This document shows positions 26,201-33,965 of a DNA stretch of 64,000 bases, piece after piece. Numbering within the stretch: position 1 is the stretch's first letter; every line of letters begins with the position of its first letter. The DNA comes from an uncultured Eubacteriales bacterium (GTDB taxonomy: Bacteria > Bacillota > Clostridia > Oscillospirales > Acutalibacteraceae). Position numbers and translations under genes: made by a program. The stretch lies in contig CAKSQO010000004.1 in the NCBI GenBank assembly GCA_934486615.1, positions 1 to 64,000 of the forward strand, given 5' to 3'. The notes beneath the pieces are model-generated. The model saw only the letters and a list, made by a program, of their open reading frames with translations, was not told where the DNA came from and ran no database searches.

Positions 26201-26671
26201 TGCAGCTTTTGCGCCATCGAAGTCCCCCGCCGCAAGCCGACGCGAAACCTCGCCCGCAAGGCAGCCCGACAGGGCGATAAGTCCGCCGCTGTACTTTTCG
26301 AGCAGCTCCGTATCGACTCTGGGCTTGTAATAAAACCCCTCCGTAAACGACAGCGAGACGAGCTTTATCAAATTGTCGTAGCCCTCGCGGTTTTTGCATA
26401 AGAGCACGAGGTGGTAGTATTCCGAGTCAAGCTCGCGCACCTTGTCAAAGCGCGTGCGCGGGGCGACGTAAACCTCGCAGCCGATGATAGGCTTGATACC
26501 AGCCGCCTTGGCCGCGTTATAGAACTGCATCGCGCCGTACATAACACCGTGGTCGGTTATCGCGAGGGCGGTCTGCCCACGCTCCTTTGCGGCCGAAATC
26601 AGCCCGTTAATGCGGCACGCGCCGTCAAGAAGGCTGTATTCGGTGTGCGTGTGAAGATGAACGAAACCCAC
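23228..26671 (-). CDS. dnaE: DNA polymerase III alpha subunit (DnaE)
   Basis: This 1147-residue replicative polymerase has an N-terminal PHP domain (HLHTHTEYSLLDGA), the polymerase palm with the catalytic pair in MPDFDIDFGHLRR (about 395) and the third acid in KMDFLGLRNLTVI, the fingers region, helix-hairpin-helix DNA-binding repeats, and a C-terminal OB fold (RVTVIARISDIKKR). Length and order fit DnaE, not PolC. The GTG start has GGGAGG about 11 bp upstream, inside the whiA tail; the two genes are only 7 bp apart. Confidence 0.96.
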   Translation of the reverse strand: MGFVHLHTHTEYSLLDGACRINGLISAAKERGQTALAITDHGVMYGAMQFYNAAKAAGIKPIIGCEVYVAPRTRFDKVRELDSEYYHLVLLCKNREGYDNLIKLVSLSFTEGFYYKPRVDTELLEKYSGGLIALSGCLAGEVSRRLAAGDFDGAKAAAERCRAIFGDDYYLEVQNHGLDEQLRILPMFRRLSNETGISLVATNDVHYIEKNDSDVQRLLVCINTNTKFDEPSQMALETPEYYLKTDKEMLAALPQFADAIANTEKIADKCSLDFEFGHYILPNFDIGERDHYEYFRDMCCSGAKKRYGELTDAITARLEHELETIEKMGFTDYFLIVQDFIAFAKSQGIPVGPGRGSGAGSLCAYCSGITDIDPIKYDLLFERFLNPERVSMPDFDIDFGHLRRQEVIRYVIGKYGSDHVAQIVTFGTLAAHAAIRDTGRVLGLSYSKIDSVAALIPNELNITLERALERSEKLRALIAGDAEAARLVNFAQRIEGLPRHPSRHAAAVVITKERVFDYVPLALNDDSVVTQYTMTDLERLGLLKMDFLGLRNLTVIDDTVKSVRRFKPDFSIENIPLDDPATFKMFSEGDTEGVFQFESKGLRNVLTKLKPERIEDLIAMTSLYRPGPMDSIPRYIEGRKDPSKITYKTERLKPILSVTNGCIVYQEQVMRIFQELAGYSLGRADIVRRAMAKKKHDVMEKERASFIYGDDECDGCVNRGISEAVAGEIFDEMTAFASYAFNKSHAAAYAHVAFYTAYLKCHFKREYFAAMLTSVLDMPSRISKYLDECRREHITLLPPDVNASEAGFCVDGDGIRFGLLAVRNLGAGVIEAIVAERAENGAYKGLYDFCSRLSGSELNKRAVESLVKAGAFDSICKNRNMLCCAVDQIVKFVAESRRRSLDGQVGFFDSAASEQAGSDKDFLIDCADFSDEEKLDMEMEYIGFLVSGGSLEKYDKVASQLGAVEIAEIVSDDGPTRFGGKRVTVIARISDIKKRNVKSGGEMAVITCVDRSGSIPVIVFPNVLAKCSDVITRSAVVVITGKVSPYDGEKLELVAAGVAAADSYLTQPKAKSTHPGLHIRVPSKSDAKFERLKAILALFEGSTPVYVYYSDTDAKEIAPKSLWTNPNRPMLDELCAIFGPNNVKLIK

Positions 26672-26678
26672 TTTCGGC

Positions 26679-27527
26679 TCAGCCTCCCTGTTTAATTTTT
26701 TTACTGAAAGCTATCAGCTTGTTAAGCCGCCTGTTGAGCGTGGAGCGGCTCACTCCCGAGACGGCGGCAAGCTCGTTGAGCGTCGCTTCGGGGTTGGTTA
26801 AGCGCAGCTCGGCGGCGGCCTTCAGGTCGTCGGGCAGCGACGTGAACATACCCGAGCGCTTTATCTCGTCGATTGCGGTCAGCTGCGCGGTGAATTTCAT
26901 ATAGGATTTGACGTAGTTGGCGGTATCAAAATTGCCCCTGCGGTTAACGGTGTTTTTATAATCTTTCTCGACCTTGACCTCCATAAGCGCGAGGGTCGAG
27001 CTTGTCGCGCCCATATAGGTCAGCAGGTCCTCGATGGACGAGCTGTCGTTAAAGTAAAGCACCTGCTTTAAGTCCTTGCGCGACGATTTCTTGGGCGCAA
27101 ATCCGCTTTTTTCAAGCGCTTCGGCGACCGTCTCGGCGTTTTCGGCGTTTGGGAAAAGAAAGTCGAGCCGATACTTCTTGTTCGGGTCGATCATATGCCC
27201 GCAGGAAAGAAACGCGCCCTTTATGAACGAGCAGCGGCAGCAGTCGTCCATCTCCGACTGCGGCTCGGCGCTGACATCGCCCGACAAAATGCGGACGGTG
27301 TAAAGCTGGCCGCTTTCGGAGACCTTAACGCTGCACTCGGCTGAAAAGAACTTCTCAAACCGCTTTACCGCCAGCTGCGCCACATCGGCCTGCTCGGTCT
27401 GAAGCTGCACTTTTCCGTGTGCGCCCCTGCGCACCGCGCAGGCAAGGCCGTGAGCCTCGGCGCGTGCGCAGCACTTGCTTATTTTTTCCGAGATTATCTC
27501 GCTTTTTACATCGTTGCAAAATGACAT
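26679..27527 (-). CDS. whiA: DNA-binding protein WhiA
   Basis: This 282-residue protein has an N-terminal LAGLIDADG-like domain (CCRCSFIKGAFLSCGHMIDP) and a C-terminal helix-turn-helix (ATLNELAAVSGVSRSTLNRRLNKL). WhiA influences division and chromosome segregation in Firmicutes and is a sporulation regulator in actinobacteria. It follows rapZ after 97 bp. In many Firmicutes yvcK sits in that place but is absent here. The ribosome site (AAAGAGAG) is weak. Confidence 0.94.
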   Translation of the reverse strand: MSFCNDVKSEIISEKISKCCARAEAHGLACAVRRGAHGKVQLQTEQADVAQLAVKRFEKFFSAECSVKVSESGQLYTVRILSGDVSAEPQSEMDDCCRCSFIKGAFLSCGHMIDPNKKYRLDFLFPNAENAETVAEALEKSGFAPKKSSRKDLKQVLYFNDSSSIEDLLTYMGATSSTLALMEVKVEKDYKNTVNRRGNFDTANYVKSYMKFTAQLTAIDEIKRSGMFTSLPDDLKAAAELRLTNPEATLNELAAVSGVSRSTLNRRLNKLIAFSKKIKQGG

Positions 27528-27539
27528 ATTTTCGGCTCT

Positions 27540-27624
27540 CTTTGCGTGTTGTGACGGCTTTCGGCCGTCTTTGACAAAGGAGCCTGCACGTCCATGCTGT
27601 GCGACAGTGCGGCTCCTTTAAATT
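27540..27624 (-). other. structured spacer between rapZ and whiA
   Basis: AAAGGAGCC plus GCAC pairs with GTGC plus GGCTCCTTT, with one bulge, around a loop of about 20 nt. There is no T-run, so it is less likely a terminator than a leader structure or processing site between co-directional genes. Confidence 0.5.
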
Positions 27625-28482
27625 TTACTTGTTTATATCCCTGTGGTTGACCGCAGCGTTGTAGCCTTCGGCCGCAAGATGGTCGCGCATTGCCCGCGCA
27701 AACGACACCGAGCGGTGCTTGCCTCCCGTGCAGCAAAAGGCGATGACAACCTGCGTCTTACCCTCCTTGACGTAAAGCGGGAGCATATAGTCGATGAGAT
27801 CCTCGAGCTTTTTGAGTATGGTCACCGCTTCGTCGGTCGAAAAGACGAAGCTGAACACCTCGTCATCAAGCCCGGTTTTGGGCTTGAGCTCGGGCACATA
27901 GAAAGGATTGGGTATGCACCTGACGTCAAAGCAGAGGTCGGCATAGTTAAGGCTGCCGTGCTTTGTGCCGTATGACACACACAGTATGCTTATCCCCTGC
28001 TCGGGCGAAACGAGGAACAGGCTGTCAATCTGCTTTTTCAGGTCGTTTACGCCCATATAGGTCGTATCGATGAAATAGTCGGCGTAGCTTCTCGCACCGC
28101 TTATAAGCCTGCGTTCCTCGGCGATAGCGTCGACGATGACGCCGTTACACGCGTCGATGAGCGGGTGGCGGCGACGAGTCTCCTTGTAGCGGTTGAGCAG
28201 CACGCTGTCGTCCGCATCGAGAAAGAGCACGCGGCAGTCAGCGTCGGAGCTTTTAAGCTCTTTCAGGGCCATGTCAAGCTCCGAATACAGCTCGCCGCCC
28301 CTGACGTCGACGCCGACGGCGACCTTATCGGGCACATTTACAAGCCCCGCAAGCAGCACGCTTATCTTGCCAAGCAGCGCAGCGGGAACGTTATCCATGC
28401 AGTAGTAGCCGATGTCCTCAAGCGAGGCCATCGCGCGCGACTTGCCGGAGCCCGACATTCCCGTAACAATAAGTATCTGCAT
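27625..28482 (-). CDS. rapZ: RNase adapter RapZ / YvcJ-type nucleotide-binding protein
   Basis: This 285-residue P-loop protein has Walker A GMSGSGKSRAM at the N-terminus, the DADDSVLLNRYKETRRRHPL region in the middle, and the RNA-binding C-terminal domain with FCCTGGKHRSVSFARAM. In enterobacteria RapZ controls GlmS synthesis through an sRNA; in Firmicutes YvcJ is linked to competence and nucleotide hydrolysis, so the exact role here is open. The ATG overlaps the murB stop. Confidence 0.93.
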   Translation of the reverse strand: MQILIVTGMSGSGKSRAMASLEDIGYYCMDNVPAALLGKISVLLAGLVNVPDKVAVGVDVRGGELYSELDMALKELKSSDADCRVLFLDADDSVLLNRYKETRRRHPLIDACNGVIVDAIAEERRLISGARSYADYFIDTTYMGVNDLKKQIDSLFLVSPEQGISILCVSYGTKHGSLNYADLCFDVRCIPNPFYVPELKPKTGLDDEVFSFVFSTDEAVTILKKLEDLIDYMLPLYVKEGKTQVVIAFCCTGGKHRSVSFARAMRDHLAAEGYNAAVNHRDINK

Positions 28483-29396
28483 CAGTCCTCACCCACAAAC
28501 CTAACCTCGCACTCAAGGCGGATACCGTGGGTCAGAAAGACCTCCTGCTTCACCTTTTCAATAAGGCGCTTCAGGTCGAAGCAGGTGGCGCCGCCCGTGT
28601 TGACGATGAAGCCGCTGTGCTTCTCACTGACCGAGCAGCCGCCGACAGAGCAGCCTTTAAGCCCACACTCCTCGATAAGTGCGGCGGCGTAGTGCCCCTC
28701 GGGGCGCTTGAACACGCTGCCTGCACTCGGGTACTCGAGCGGCTGCTTATCCTTGCGGCGGTGCATAAGGTCGTCCATTTTCTCGCGTATCTCGGCACTG
28801 TTGCCCGGGCGGAGCCTGAACACGGCGGAGGTGATTATCTCTCCGCTTGTCATAAAGCGGCTTGAGCGGTATTTAAGCTCCGCATCGGCTGCGGAGTATG
28901 TTTTAAGCTCGCCGTCGGGAGTGATGCAGGTGCACTCAAGCAGAGTGTCGGCGACCTCGCCGCCGTAAGCGCCCGCGTTCATAAACACAGCTCCACCGAC
29001 CGTGCCCGGTATTCCCCAAAGGCACTCTACGTCACTCAGCGAATTCTCAAGTGCAAAGCTGCACAGCTGCGAAAGCCTGATACCCGCAGGGCAGCGAATG
29101 TCGACCGCGCTGACAAGCTCCGGCTCGCCGCCGAGCGACAGCGTGGAAATGACCGCGCCGCGGTAGCCCTTGTCGGTGAACACGACATTGGAGCCGTTGC
29201 CTAGCACGGTAAAAGGCTCTTCAAGCTCGCGACACAAGGATGCGCACTTTATCAGCTCCTCCTCGCTTTTGGGAGAAGCGTAAACATCGGCCGCGCCGCC
29301 GATTTTAAAGCTTGTGTGCTTGTTCATCGGCTCGTCGGTCACAAAATAAATGCCGCTTTCCCTAAGCGCATTTTCAAGCGCGCTTATTTCACCCAT
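28482..29396 (-). CDS. murB: UDP-N-acetylenolpyruvoylglucosamine reductase
   Basis: This 304-residue FAD enzyme reduces the enolpyruvyl group to give UDP-MurNAc in peptidoglycan precursor synthesis. The FAD-binding motifs are VLGNGSNVVF and GIPGTVGGAVFMNAGAYGGE. YPSAGSVFKRP contains the serine that acts as general acid, and HSGFIVN is present. It overlaps rapZ by one base and follows hprK by 27 bp. Confidence 0.95.
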   Translation of the reverse strand: MGEISALENALRESGIYFVTDEPMNKHTSFKIGGAADVYASPKSEEELIKCASLCRELEEPFTVLGNGSNVVFTDKGYRGAVISTLSLGGEPELVSAVDIRCPAGIRLSQLCSFALENSLSDVECLWGIPGTVGGAVFMNAGAYGGEVADTLLECTCITPDGELKTYSAADAELKYRSSRFMTSGEIITSAVFRLRPGNSAEIREKMDDLMHRRKDKQPLEYPSAGSVFKRPEGHYAAALIEECGLKGCSVGGCSVSEKHSGFIVNTGGATCFDLKRLIEKVKQEVFLTHGIRLECEVRFVGED

Positions 29397-29423
29397 CGGT
29401 TTTACCTCCGAACTGAAAAAATA

Positions 29424-30398
29424 TCAGAATTGCTGCCACTCATCGCCCGCAGGGGTGCTTGCACCCGCAACGGAGGGGTCGTCTATGCCAAGGCGCTTGA
29501 GCAACTCAACAGCGGCGTTGTAGCCCATTTTCTTCTGACGGTTGTTCATTGCGGCAACCTCGATTATGACCGCCAGGTTGCGTCCGGGCTTGACGGGGAT
29601 AGTCAGCGACGGCACGGTAATACCGAGTATCTCGGCAGTTTCTCCGTCAATCCCCATTCGGTCATAGACCTTTTCGGAGTTCCACGGCTCCATATTTATA
29701 ACCATATCGATCTTTTCGGTCTGCTTAACAGCACCCATACCGAAAATGCGTCGGGCGTTGATTATTCCGATGCCGCGCAGCTCGATGAAATGCCGGATAT
29801 TCTCGGGTGAAGTGCCGACGAGTGTCTTTGCCGAGACTTTTCTGATCTCGACCGCGTCGTCGGCGATAAGACGGTGACCGCGTTTAACGAGCTCGATTGC
29901 CGTCTCGCTCTTACCCACTCCGCTTTCGCCGAGGATAAGCAGACCCTCGCCGTATACTTCGACAAGCACGCCGTGGCGCGTTATGCGCGGGGCAAGCTCG
30001 ACGTTGAGGAACGATATAAGGCCCGACATAAAGCTCGATGTTCCGTCGTCGGTGCGCAGAAGCGGCACACCGTGCTCCTCGCACAGCTGCCTGACGCGCT
30101 CGGGTATATCAAGTCCTCTTGTGAAGATGATGCCTGACGGCTTAAAAGCGATAAATCTCTCGAGCGGCTCGTTCAATTTGTCGATTCCGCTGCTCAGCAG
30201 GAAGTCAAGCTCCGAGCGGCCGATTATCTCGAGGCGGGCGCTGTCGAAATACTCAAAAAAGCCCGCAAGCTGAAGCCCGGGGCGGTTAACGTCGGCCGAC
30301 GAGATCGAGATGTCCTTCGCGTCGCACGGCATATAGATCTGCTCAAGGGAGAACTCCTTGACGATCTTATCCATCGAAACCGAGAAATTGTTGTGCAT
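29424..30398 (-). CDS. hprK: HPr kinase/phosphorylase
   Basis: This protein of about 324 residues phosphorylates HPr on Ser46 and reverses it, linking glycolytic state to catabolite repression in Firmicutes. The N-terminal domain contains VNRPGLQLAGFFEYF. The kinase domain has the Walker A GESGVGKSETAIELV and the HPrK signature ELRGIGIINARRIFGMGAV. An in-frame opening to 30488 exists, but family alignment favours ATG 30398, where GGTGAGG is unusually close. First gene of the hprK-murB-rapZ-whiA-dnaE run. Confidence 0.94.
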   Translation of the reverse strand: MHNNFSVSMDKIVKEFSLEQIYMPCDAKDISISSADVNRPGLQLAGFFEYFDSARLEIIGRSELDFLLSSGIDKLNEPLERFIAFKPSGIIFTRGLDIPERVRQLCEEHGVPLLRTDDGTSSFMSGLISFLNVELAPRITRHGVLVEVYGEGLLILGESGVGKSETAIELVKRGHRLIADDAVEIRKVSAKTLVGTSPENIRHFIELRGIGIINARRIFGMGAVKQTEKIDMVINMEPWNSEKVYDRMGIDGETAEILGITVPSLTIPVKPGRNLAVIIEVAAMNNRQKKMGYNAAVELLKRLGIDDPSVAGASTPAGDEWQQF

Positions 30399-30517
30399 AT
30401 CCTCACCGTCATTTCCAAAAACTTGTTCAGCGCCGTAAAATGCATAAACAGCGCTTTTCGCTGTTATTGTACTGCTATTATAAACCAATTTTAATAAAAA
30501 GTAAAGAATTTAACAAA

Positions 30518-30546
30518 TTGACTTTTAAGACTTTTGATATTATATT
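30518..30546 (+). promoter_or_regulatory. promoter of the glycosyltransferase gene
   Basis: TTGACT, 17-bp spacer, TATATT; about 48 bp before the start codon. Confidence 0.7.
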
Positions 30547-30593
30547 TATATTAGACTTTATTTCAAAACACTCAATCAAGGAGATTTAAGCGT

Positions 30594-31814
30594 ATGAAAA
30601 TCAAAGTCGGATTGCTCAATGACTCTTTCCCGCCTGTCATCGACGGCGTCGCCAACACGGTCAAGGCCTACGCCGACATTCTCTCAAGGACCGACGAGCC
30701 TGTCGTCATCACGCCGAAGTACCCTCATGTCAAGGACGAGTATCCCTACGAGGTCTACCGCTACCTTTCCATTCCGACCGACAGGCTGATAGGCTACCGC
30801 TCGGGCGACCCGTTTGAGCCGGTGGCGCTGACCGAGCTTGCCAACAGAAAGCTTGATATTATGCATGTCCACTGTCCCTTTGCTTCGGCAGTGCTCGCAA
30901 TAAATATCAAGCGGCTGATGCGCAATCGGCTGCCGCTTGTGTTCACCTATCACACAAAATTCGATATTGACATTAAAAAGCGCGTACCTTTTAAACAGCT
31001 GCACAAGCCGATACTCCGCTTTGTCGTCAACAACATCGCGCATATGGATGAGGTCTGGGTCGTGTCCGAAGGTGCAGGCGAAAATCTGCGCTCGCTGGGC
31101 TACAAAGGCAGCTACCGCGTTATGCCCAACGGTACCGACTTCAAGCGCGGCCGCGCCGACGAGGACAAGGTCGCAGCGCTCCGACAAAAGCTCGGCATTG
31201 CCGGGGACGAGATCGTCTTCCTGTTCGTCGGGCGTATGATGTGGTACAAAAACACGGGGCTTATCGTCGACGCGATGAAAATTCTTGCTGACAAAGGTGC
31301 AAAGTGCAAGGCCGTATTCGTCGGCAGCGGCGAGGACAAGCACGCGATCGAGGAGTACGCCGCGCAGCTTAAGCTTAATGACCGCGTAATATTCACAGGT
31401 CCTGTTTACGACCGCGAGGAGCTGCGCGTTTACTACAGCTTGGCGGATATGTTCACCTTCCCTTCAACCTATGACACGTCGGGTCTTGTCGTGAGAGAGG
31501 CCGCCGCCTGCGACTGCCCGAGTCTGCTCGTCAAAGGCAGCTGCGCGTCCGAGGGCGTGGAGGACAGAGTGTCGGGCTACCTTTGCGAGGAATCGGCCGA
31601 GTCCTGTGCCGAAGCGATGCTCGAAGCGATAAACGGCCGCGAAAAGCTGAAAGAGATCGGCAAAACAGCGGGCGAAAAGGTGTACTACTCCTGGGAGTCT
31701 GCCGTCGCCGACGCACGCAGGGCTTATGAAGAAATAATCGTCGCGCGCACCGAGCACAGGCACTTTATCCACAAGCAGCCTAAAAAACCGAAAAAACCTG
31801 TTGACGGCGAATAA
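30594..31814 (+). CDS. GT4-family glycosyltransferase (lipid-glycan type)
   Basis: This 406-residue cytosolic or membrane-associated GT-B enzyme has the N-terminal acceptor lobe with NDSFPPVIDGVANTV and TYHTKFDIDIKKRV. The C-terminal lobe contains LFVGRMMWYKN and the nucleotide-sugar motif FPSTYDTSGLVVREAAACDCPSL (EX7E-like). This pattern is typical of enzymes glycosylating diacylglycerol in Firmicutes, but donor and acceptor cannot be fixed. GGAG precedes the ATG. The C-terminus is a Lys/Pro-rich tail. Monocistronic. Confidence 0.85.
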   Translation: MKIKVGLLNDSFPPVIDGVANTVKAYADILSRTDEPVVITPKYPHVKDEYPYEVYRYLSIPTDRLIGYRSGDPFEPVALTELANRKLDIMHVHCPFASAVLAINIKRLMRNRLPLVFTYHTKFDIDIKKRVPFKQLHKPILRFVVNNIAHMDEVWVVSEGAGENLRSLGYKGSYRVMPNGTDFKRGRADEDKVAALRQKLGIAGDEIVFLFVGRMMWYKNTGLIVDAMKILADKGAKCKAVFVGSGEDKHAIEEYAAQLKLNDRVIFTGPVYDREELRVYYSLADMFTFPSTYDTSGLVVREAAACDCPSLLVKGSCASEGVEDRVSGYLCEESAESCAEAMLEAINGREKLKEIGKTAGEKVYYSWESAVADARRAYEEIIVARTEHRHFIHKQPKKPKKPVDGE

Positions 31815-31853
31815 AACTCATTACATACCACAATATGTATTTTAAAAAAAGCG

Positions 31854-31955
31854 AAAGAACGCAGAGCCTTAATGAAGCGACCCAAAAAAGTTAGACAATG
31901 TGATATAATGTCTGACAAATGTGGTGCAGTTCATAATTTGCTCTGCGTTCTTTTT
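31854..31955. terminator. bidirectional terminator split by a 61-bp insertion
   Basis: GAACGCAGAGC (31857-31867) pairs with GCTCTGCGTTC (31940-31950), flanked by A and T tracts. Without the insertion the loop would be only 8 nt. It lies between convergent genes. Confidence 0.75.
31873..31933. mobile_element. 61-bp IS3-type miniature element (MITE-like)
   Basis: The ends are imperfect inverted repeats of about 25 bp with the IS3-family look: one arm contains CCCAAAAAAGTTAGACA, the other TGTCTGACAAATG then GTGCAGTTCA. It is bounded by TGAA/TTCA and flanked by TAA on both sides (31870-31872 and 31934-31936), a 3-bp target duplication. No transposase is present. Confidence 0.65.
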
Positions 31956-31985
31956 GCTGCGGCTTTGCGCCGAATGTCATTTTCG

Positions 31986-32693
31986 TCAGAACTCGCGGAT
32001 TATACGCTCAAGCTCGCCGTGAAGAGCATTATAACGCTGCTCAAAGCCGTTGTCAGCGCTCGGCAGCACGATCTGCGACGAAACGGGCACAGCGGGCTCG
32101 CTTACCTCGTCAGAAGCCGCTGCAGAGCGCGGCGTGTCGCTCACGTCCGGCTCAAGTCCGATCCCCTCGGGGTACACAAACGGTATTCCGAAATAGTTGC
32201 AGAAGCCGCGCGTGGTCAGCTCAGCAAAAGTCTGCATTCTGACGTGGAACAGGGTCGCGTCATCGACGTTATCGTGGAACACAAGCTCGTCATAAACGCA
32301 TGGCGAGGTCGAATAGCGAATTTCATACAGGCTTCGGTTTTGGTTTACATAAATCGGGTTCGGATACACCTGCGGGCGCAGCCCTGCAATGTCCTGCGCG
32401 CAGTCAAAGGCGGGGTTGCCCTCGGCGGCGTTGTAGACCAGCAGCACCGAGTAGCGCGTCTCGCCGTTGTAGGCGTTTGTGTGGCAGGGGTAATGAATAT
32501 CAGGCCCCCACGCGTTGCTCTCGGCGACTGCCTCCTGAAAGGTCTTGTTTCTGTTGCGCTTATACTCTATCCCACAGGCGTCAAAGTACCTTTGCAGAAT
32601 GTCGGCATACATTTGGCAGTGGTCTTTTTCGGTGTCGCCGTACTCGCAAAGGTTGTATGTTTGCACGCTCGGGGAAATATAAACCTTCGGCAT
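31986..32693 (-). CDS. amidase_3-like protein with altered metal site
   Basis: This 235-residue protein resembles N-acetylmuramoyl-L-alanine amidases (amidase_3), which cut the peptide stem from peptidoglycan. YISPSVQTYN stands where the usual motif carries the first zinc His. The Glu region (GDTEKDHC), the CHTNAYNG His motif and an ELVFHDN acid are retained. There is no signal peptide, so it may act as an endolysin-like or cytosolic protein, or belong to the SPS-type variant. The last 50 residues are a Ser/Pro/Val linker and a short helix. Activity is uncertain because of the missing His. Confidence 0.7.
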   Translation of the reverse strand: MPKVYISPSVQTYNLCEYGDTEKDHCQMYADILQRYFDACGIEYKRNRNKTFQEAVAESNAWGPDIHYPCHTNAYNGETRYSVLLVYNAAEGNPAFDCAQDIAGLRPQVYPNPIYVNQNRSLYEIRYSTSPCVYDELVFHDNVDDATLFHVRMQTFAELTTRGFCNYFGIPFVYPEGIGLEPDVSDTPRSAAASDEVSEPAVPVSSQIVLPSADNGFEQRYNALHGELERIIREF

Positions 32694-32736
32694 AAAAGCA
32701 CCTCCTCAAACCATTTTATGAAGAAGTATAAAATAG

Positions 32737-32782
32737 GTTACGGCTCGAAAGGCTTTGCGTTAAAGCCCCTCGAGCCGCTTAT
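32737..32782 (-). terminator. terminator after the CDF transporter gene
   Basis: CGGCTCGA plus GGCTTT pairs with AAAGCC plus TCGAGCCG, followed by a T-rich tract on the minus strand. Confidence 0.75.
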
Positions 32783-33955
32783 TTATCCGACGAATTCGTT
32801 ATCGAAGTTGATTACGCAGACGCACTCAGGGTGCGTTTTTGACACCTCAAATCGGATAGAATTTCTTATCTCGTCGCGCTCTTTTTTGCAATCAAACGGC
32901 ACGACAACGTCGAAGATGAGGTTTGACCTGTTCTCGCCCCTGACGACCCTGAAGTCATGGATCGAAAGCGAGCCGTCGACCCTCCCGACCGCCGCGGCGA
33001 CCGTGTCGCGCAGCTGTTTGACGTCATCTCCGCTCTCAACGGGGTCCATATGGGCGACGAGGGTTATTCCGAGCGCCTCGCCGACCTCCTTTTCACACAA
33101 GTCAATTTCCTCGTGCGCCGAAAGAATGTCGATGTCCGCCGGCACTTCGATGTGCGCCGAGACGAAGCAGCGCCCAGGGCCGTAGTCGTGAACAATAACG
33201 TCGTGCACGCCGCAGAATTTGCCGTAGCTCATAATCGACGCCTTGATTTTATCGACGAACTCCCTTGTCGGCGGCTCGCCGAGCAGCGGCTTGACCGTCG
33301 CCGCGGCCGAGGATATTCCGCCGTAGATTATGAACGCCGAGACGGCAAGGCCAGCATAAGCGTCGACATTTACGCCGCTGAAGCGGTAAACAAGCGCCGC
33401 AGCGAGCACCGCCGAGGTCGCGATAACATCGTTCAGACTGTCGCGCGCCGTTGCAGCGACCGCGCCCGAGTCAAGCAGCCTGCCGACCTTGCGGTTGAAG
33501 AAAAACAGCCACAGCTTTATGAGAATCGAAACAATCAATATGCTGACCGTGACCGCGTCGACCGTTATTTTTTCGGGCGAGACAGCCTTTTCAAACGAGC
33601 TTTTGAGCAGCTCGCCGCCGACTACAACTATGATAGCCGAAACGATGCAGCCCGACATATATTCCATGCGCCCGTGGCCGTATGGGTGCTCCTTGTCGGC
33701 GGGCTTTGCAGCCATTTTAAAGCCGAACATCGTTATCAACGACGAGCCCATATCGGAAAAGTTGTTGAACGCGTCGGCTATGATGGAAATACTGCCCGAA
33801 AGCAGCCCCGCCGTCAGCTTAATCGCAAACAGCACAAGGTTGCACACTATACCCGTAAAGCCGCACAGCCGCCCGTAGCATGCGCGTCCGGCGGCTGTTG
33901 ACTTGTCGGCGTTTCTGACGAAAAGTCTGATCAGCAGACCCGTCATAAAATTCAC
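32783..33955 (-). CDS. cation diffusion facilitator (CDF) transporter
   Basis: This 390-residue transporter exports divalent metal in exchange for protons. There are about six membrane segments, with FTGIVCNLVLFAIKL, the GSISIIADAFNNFSDMGSS signature and PYGHGRMEY. The metal-site residues read DxxxN in the second segment and DxxxD in the fifth (RDSLND), not the HxxxD of classic zinc exporters. The cytosolic C-terminal domain spans about 215-390. It starts 10 bp after ddl, so it is in the murF-ddl operon. Metal specificity cannot be stated; manganese or iron is plausible. Confidence 0.88.
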   Translation of the reverse strand: MNFMTGLLIRLFVRNADKSTAAGRACYGRLCGFTGIVCNLVLFAIKLTAGLLSGSISIIADAFNNFSDMGSSLITMFGFKMAAKPADKEHPYGHGRMEYMSGCIVSAIIVVVGGELLKSSFEKAVSPEKITVDAVTVSILIVSILIKLWLFFFNRKVGRLLDSGAVAATARDSLNDVIATSAVLAAALVYRFSGVNVDAYAGLAVSAFIIYGGISSAAATVKPLLGEPPTREFVDKIKASIMSYGKFCGVHDVIVHDYGPGRCFVSAHIEVPADIDILSAHEEIDLCEKEVGEALGITLVAHMDPVESGDDVKQLRDTVAAAVGRVDGSLSIHDFRVVRGENRSNLIFDVVVPFDCKKERDEIRNSIRFEVSKTHPECVCVINFDNEFVG

Positions 33956-33965
33956 CTCTTATGTA

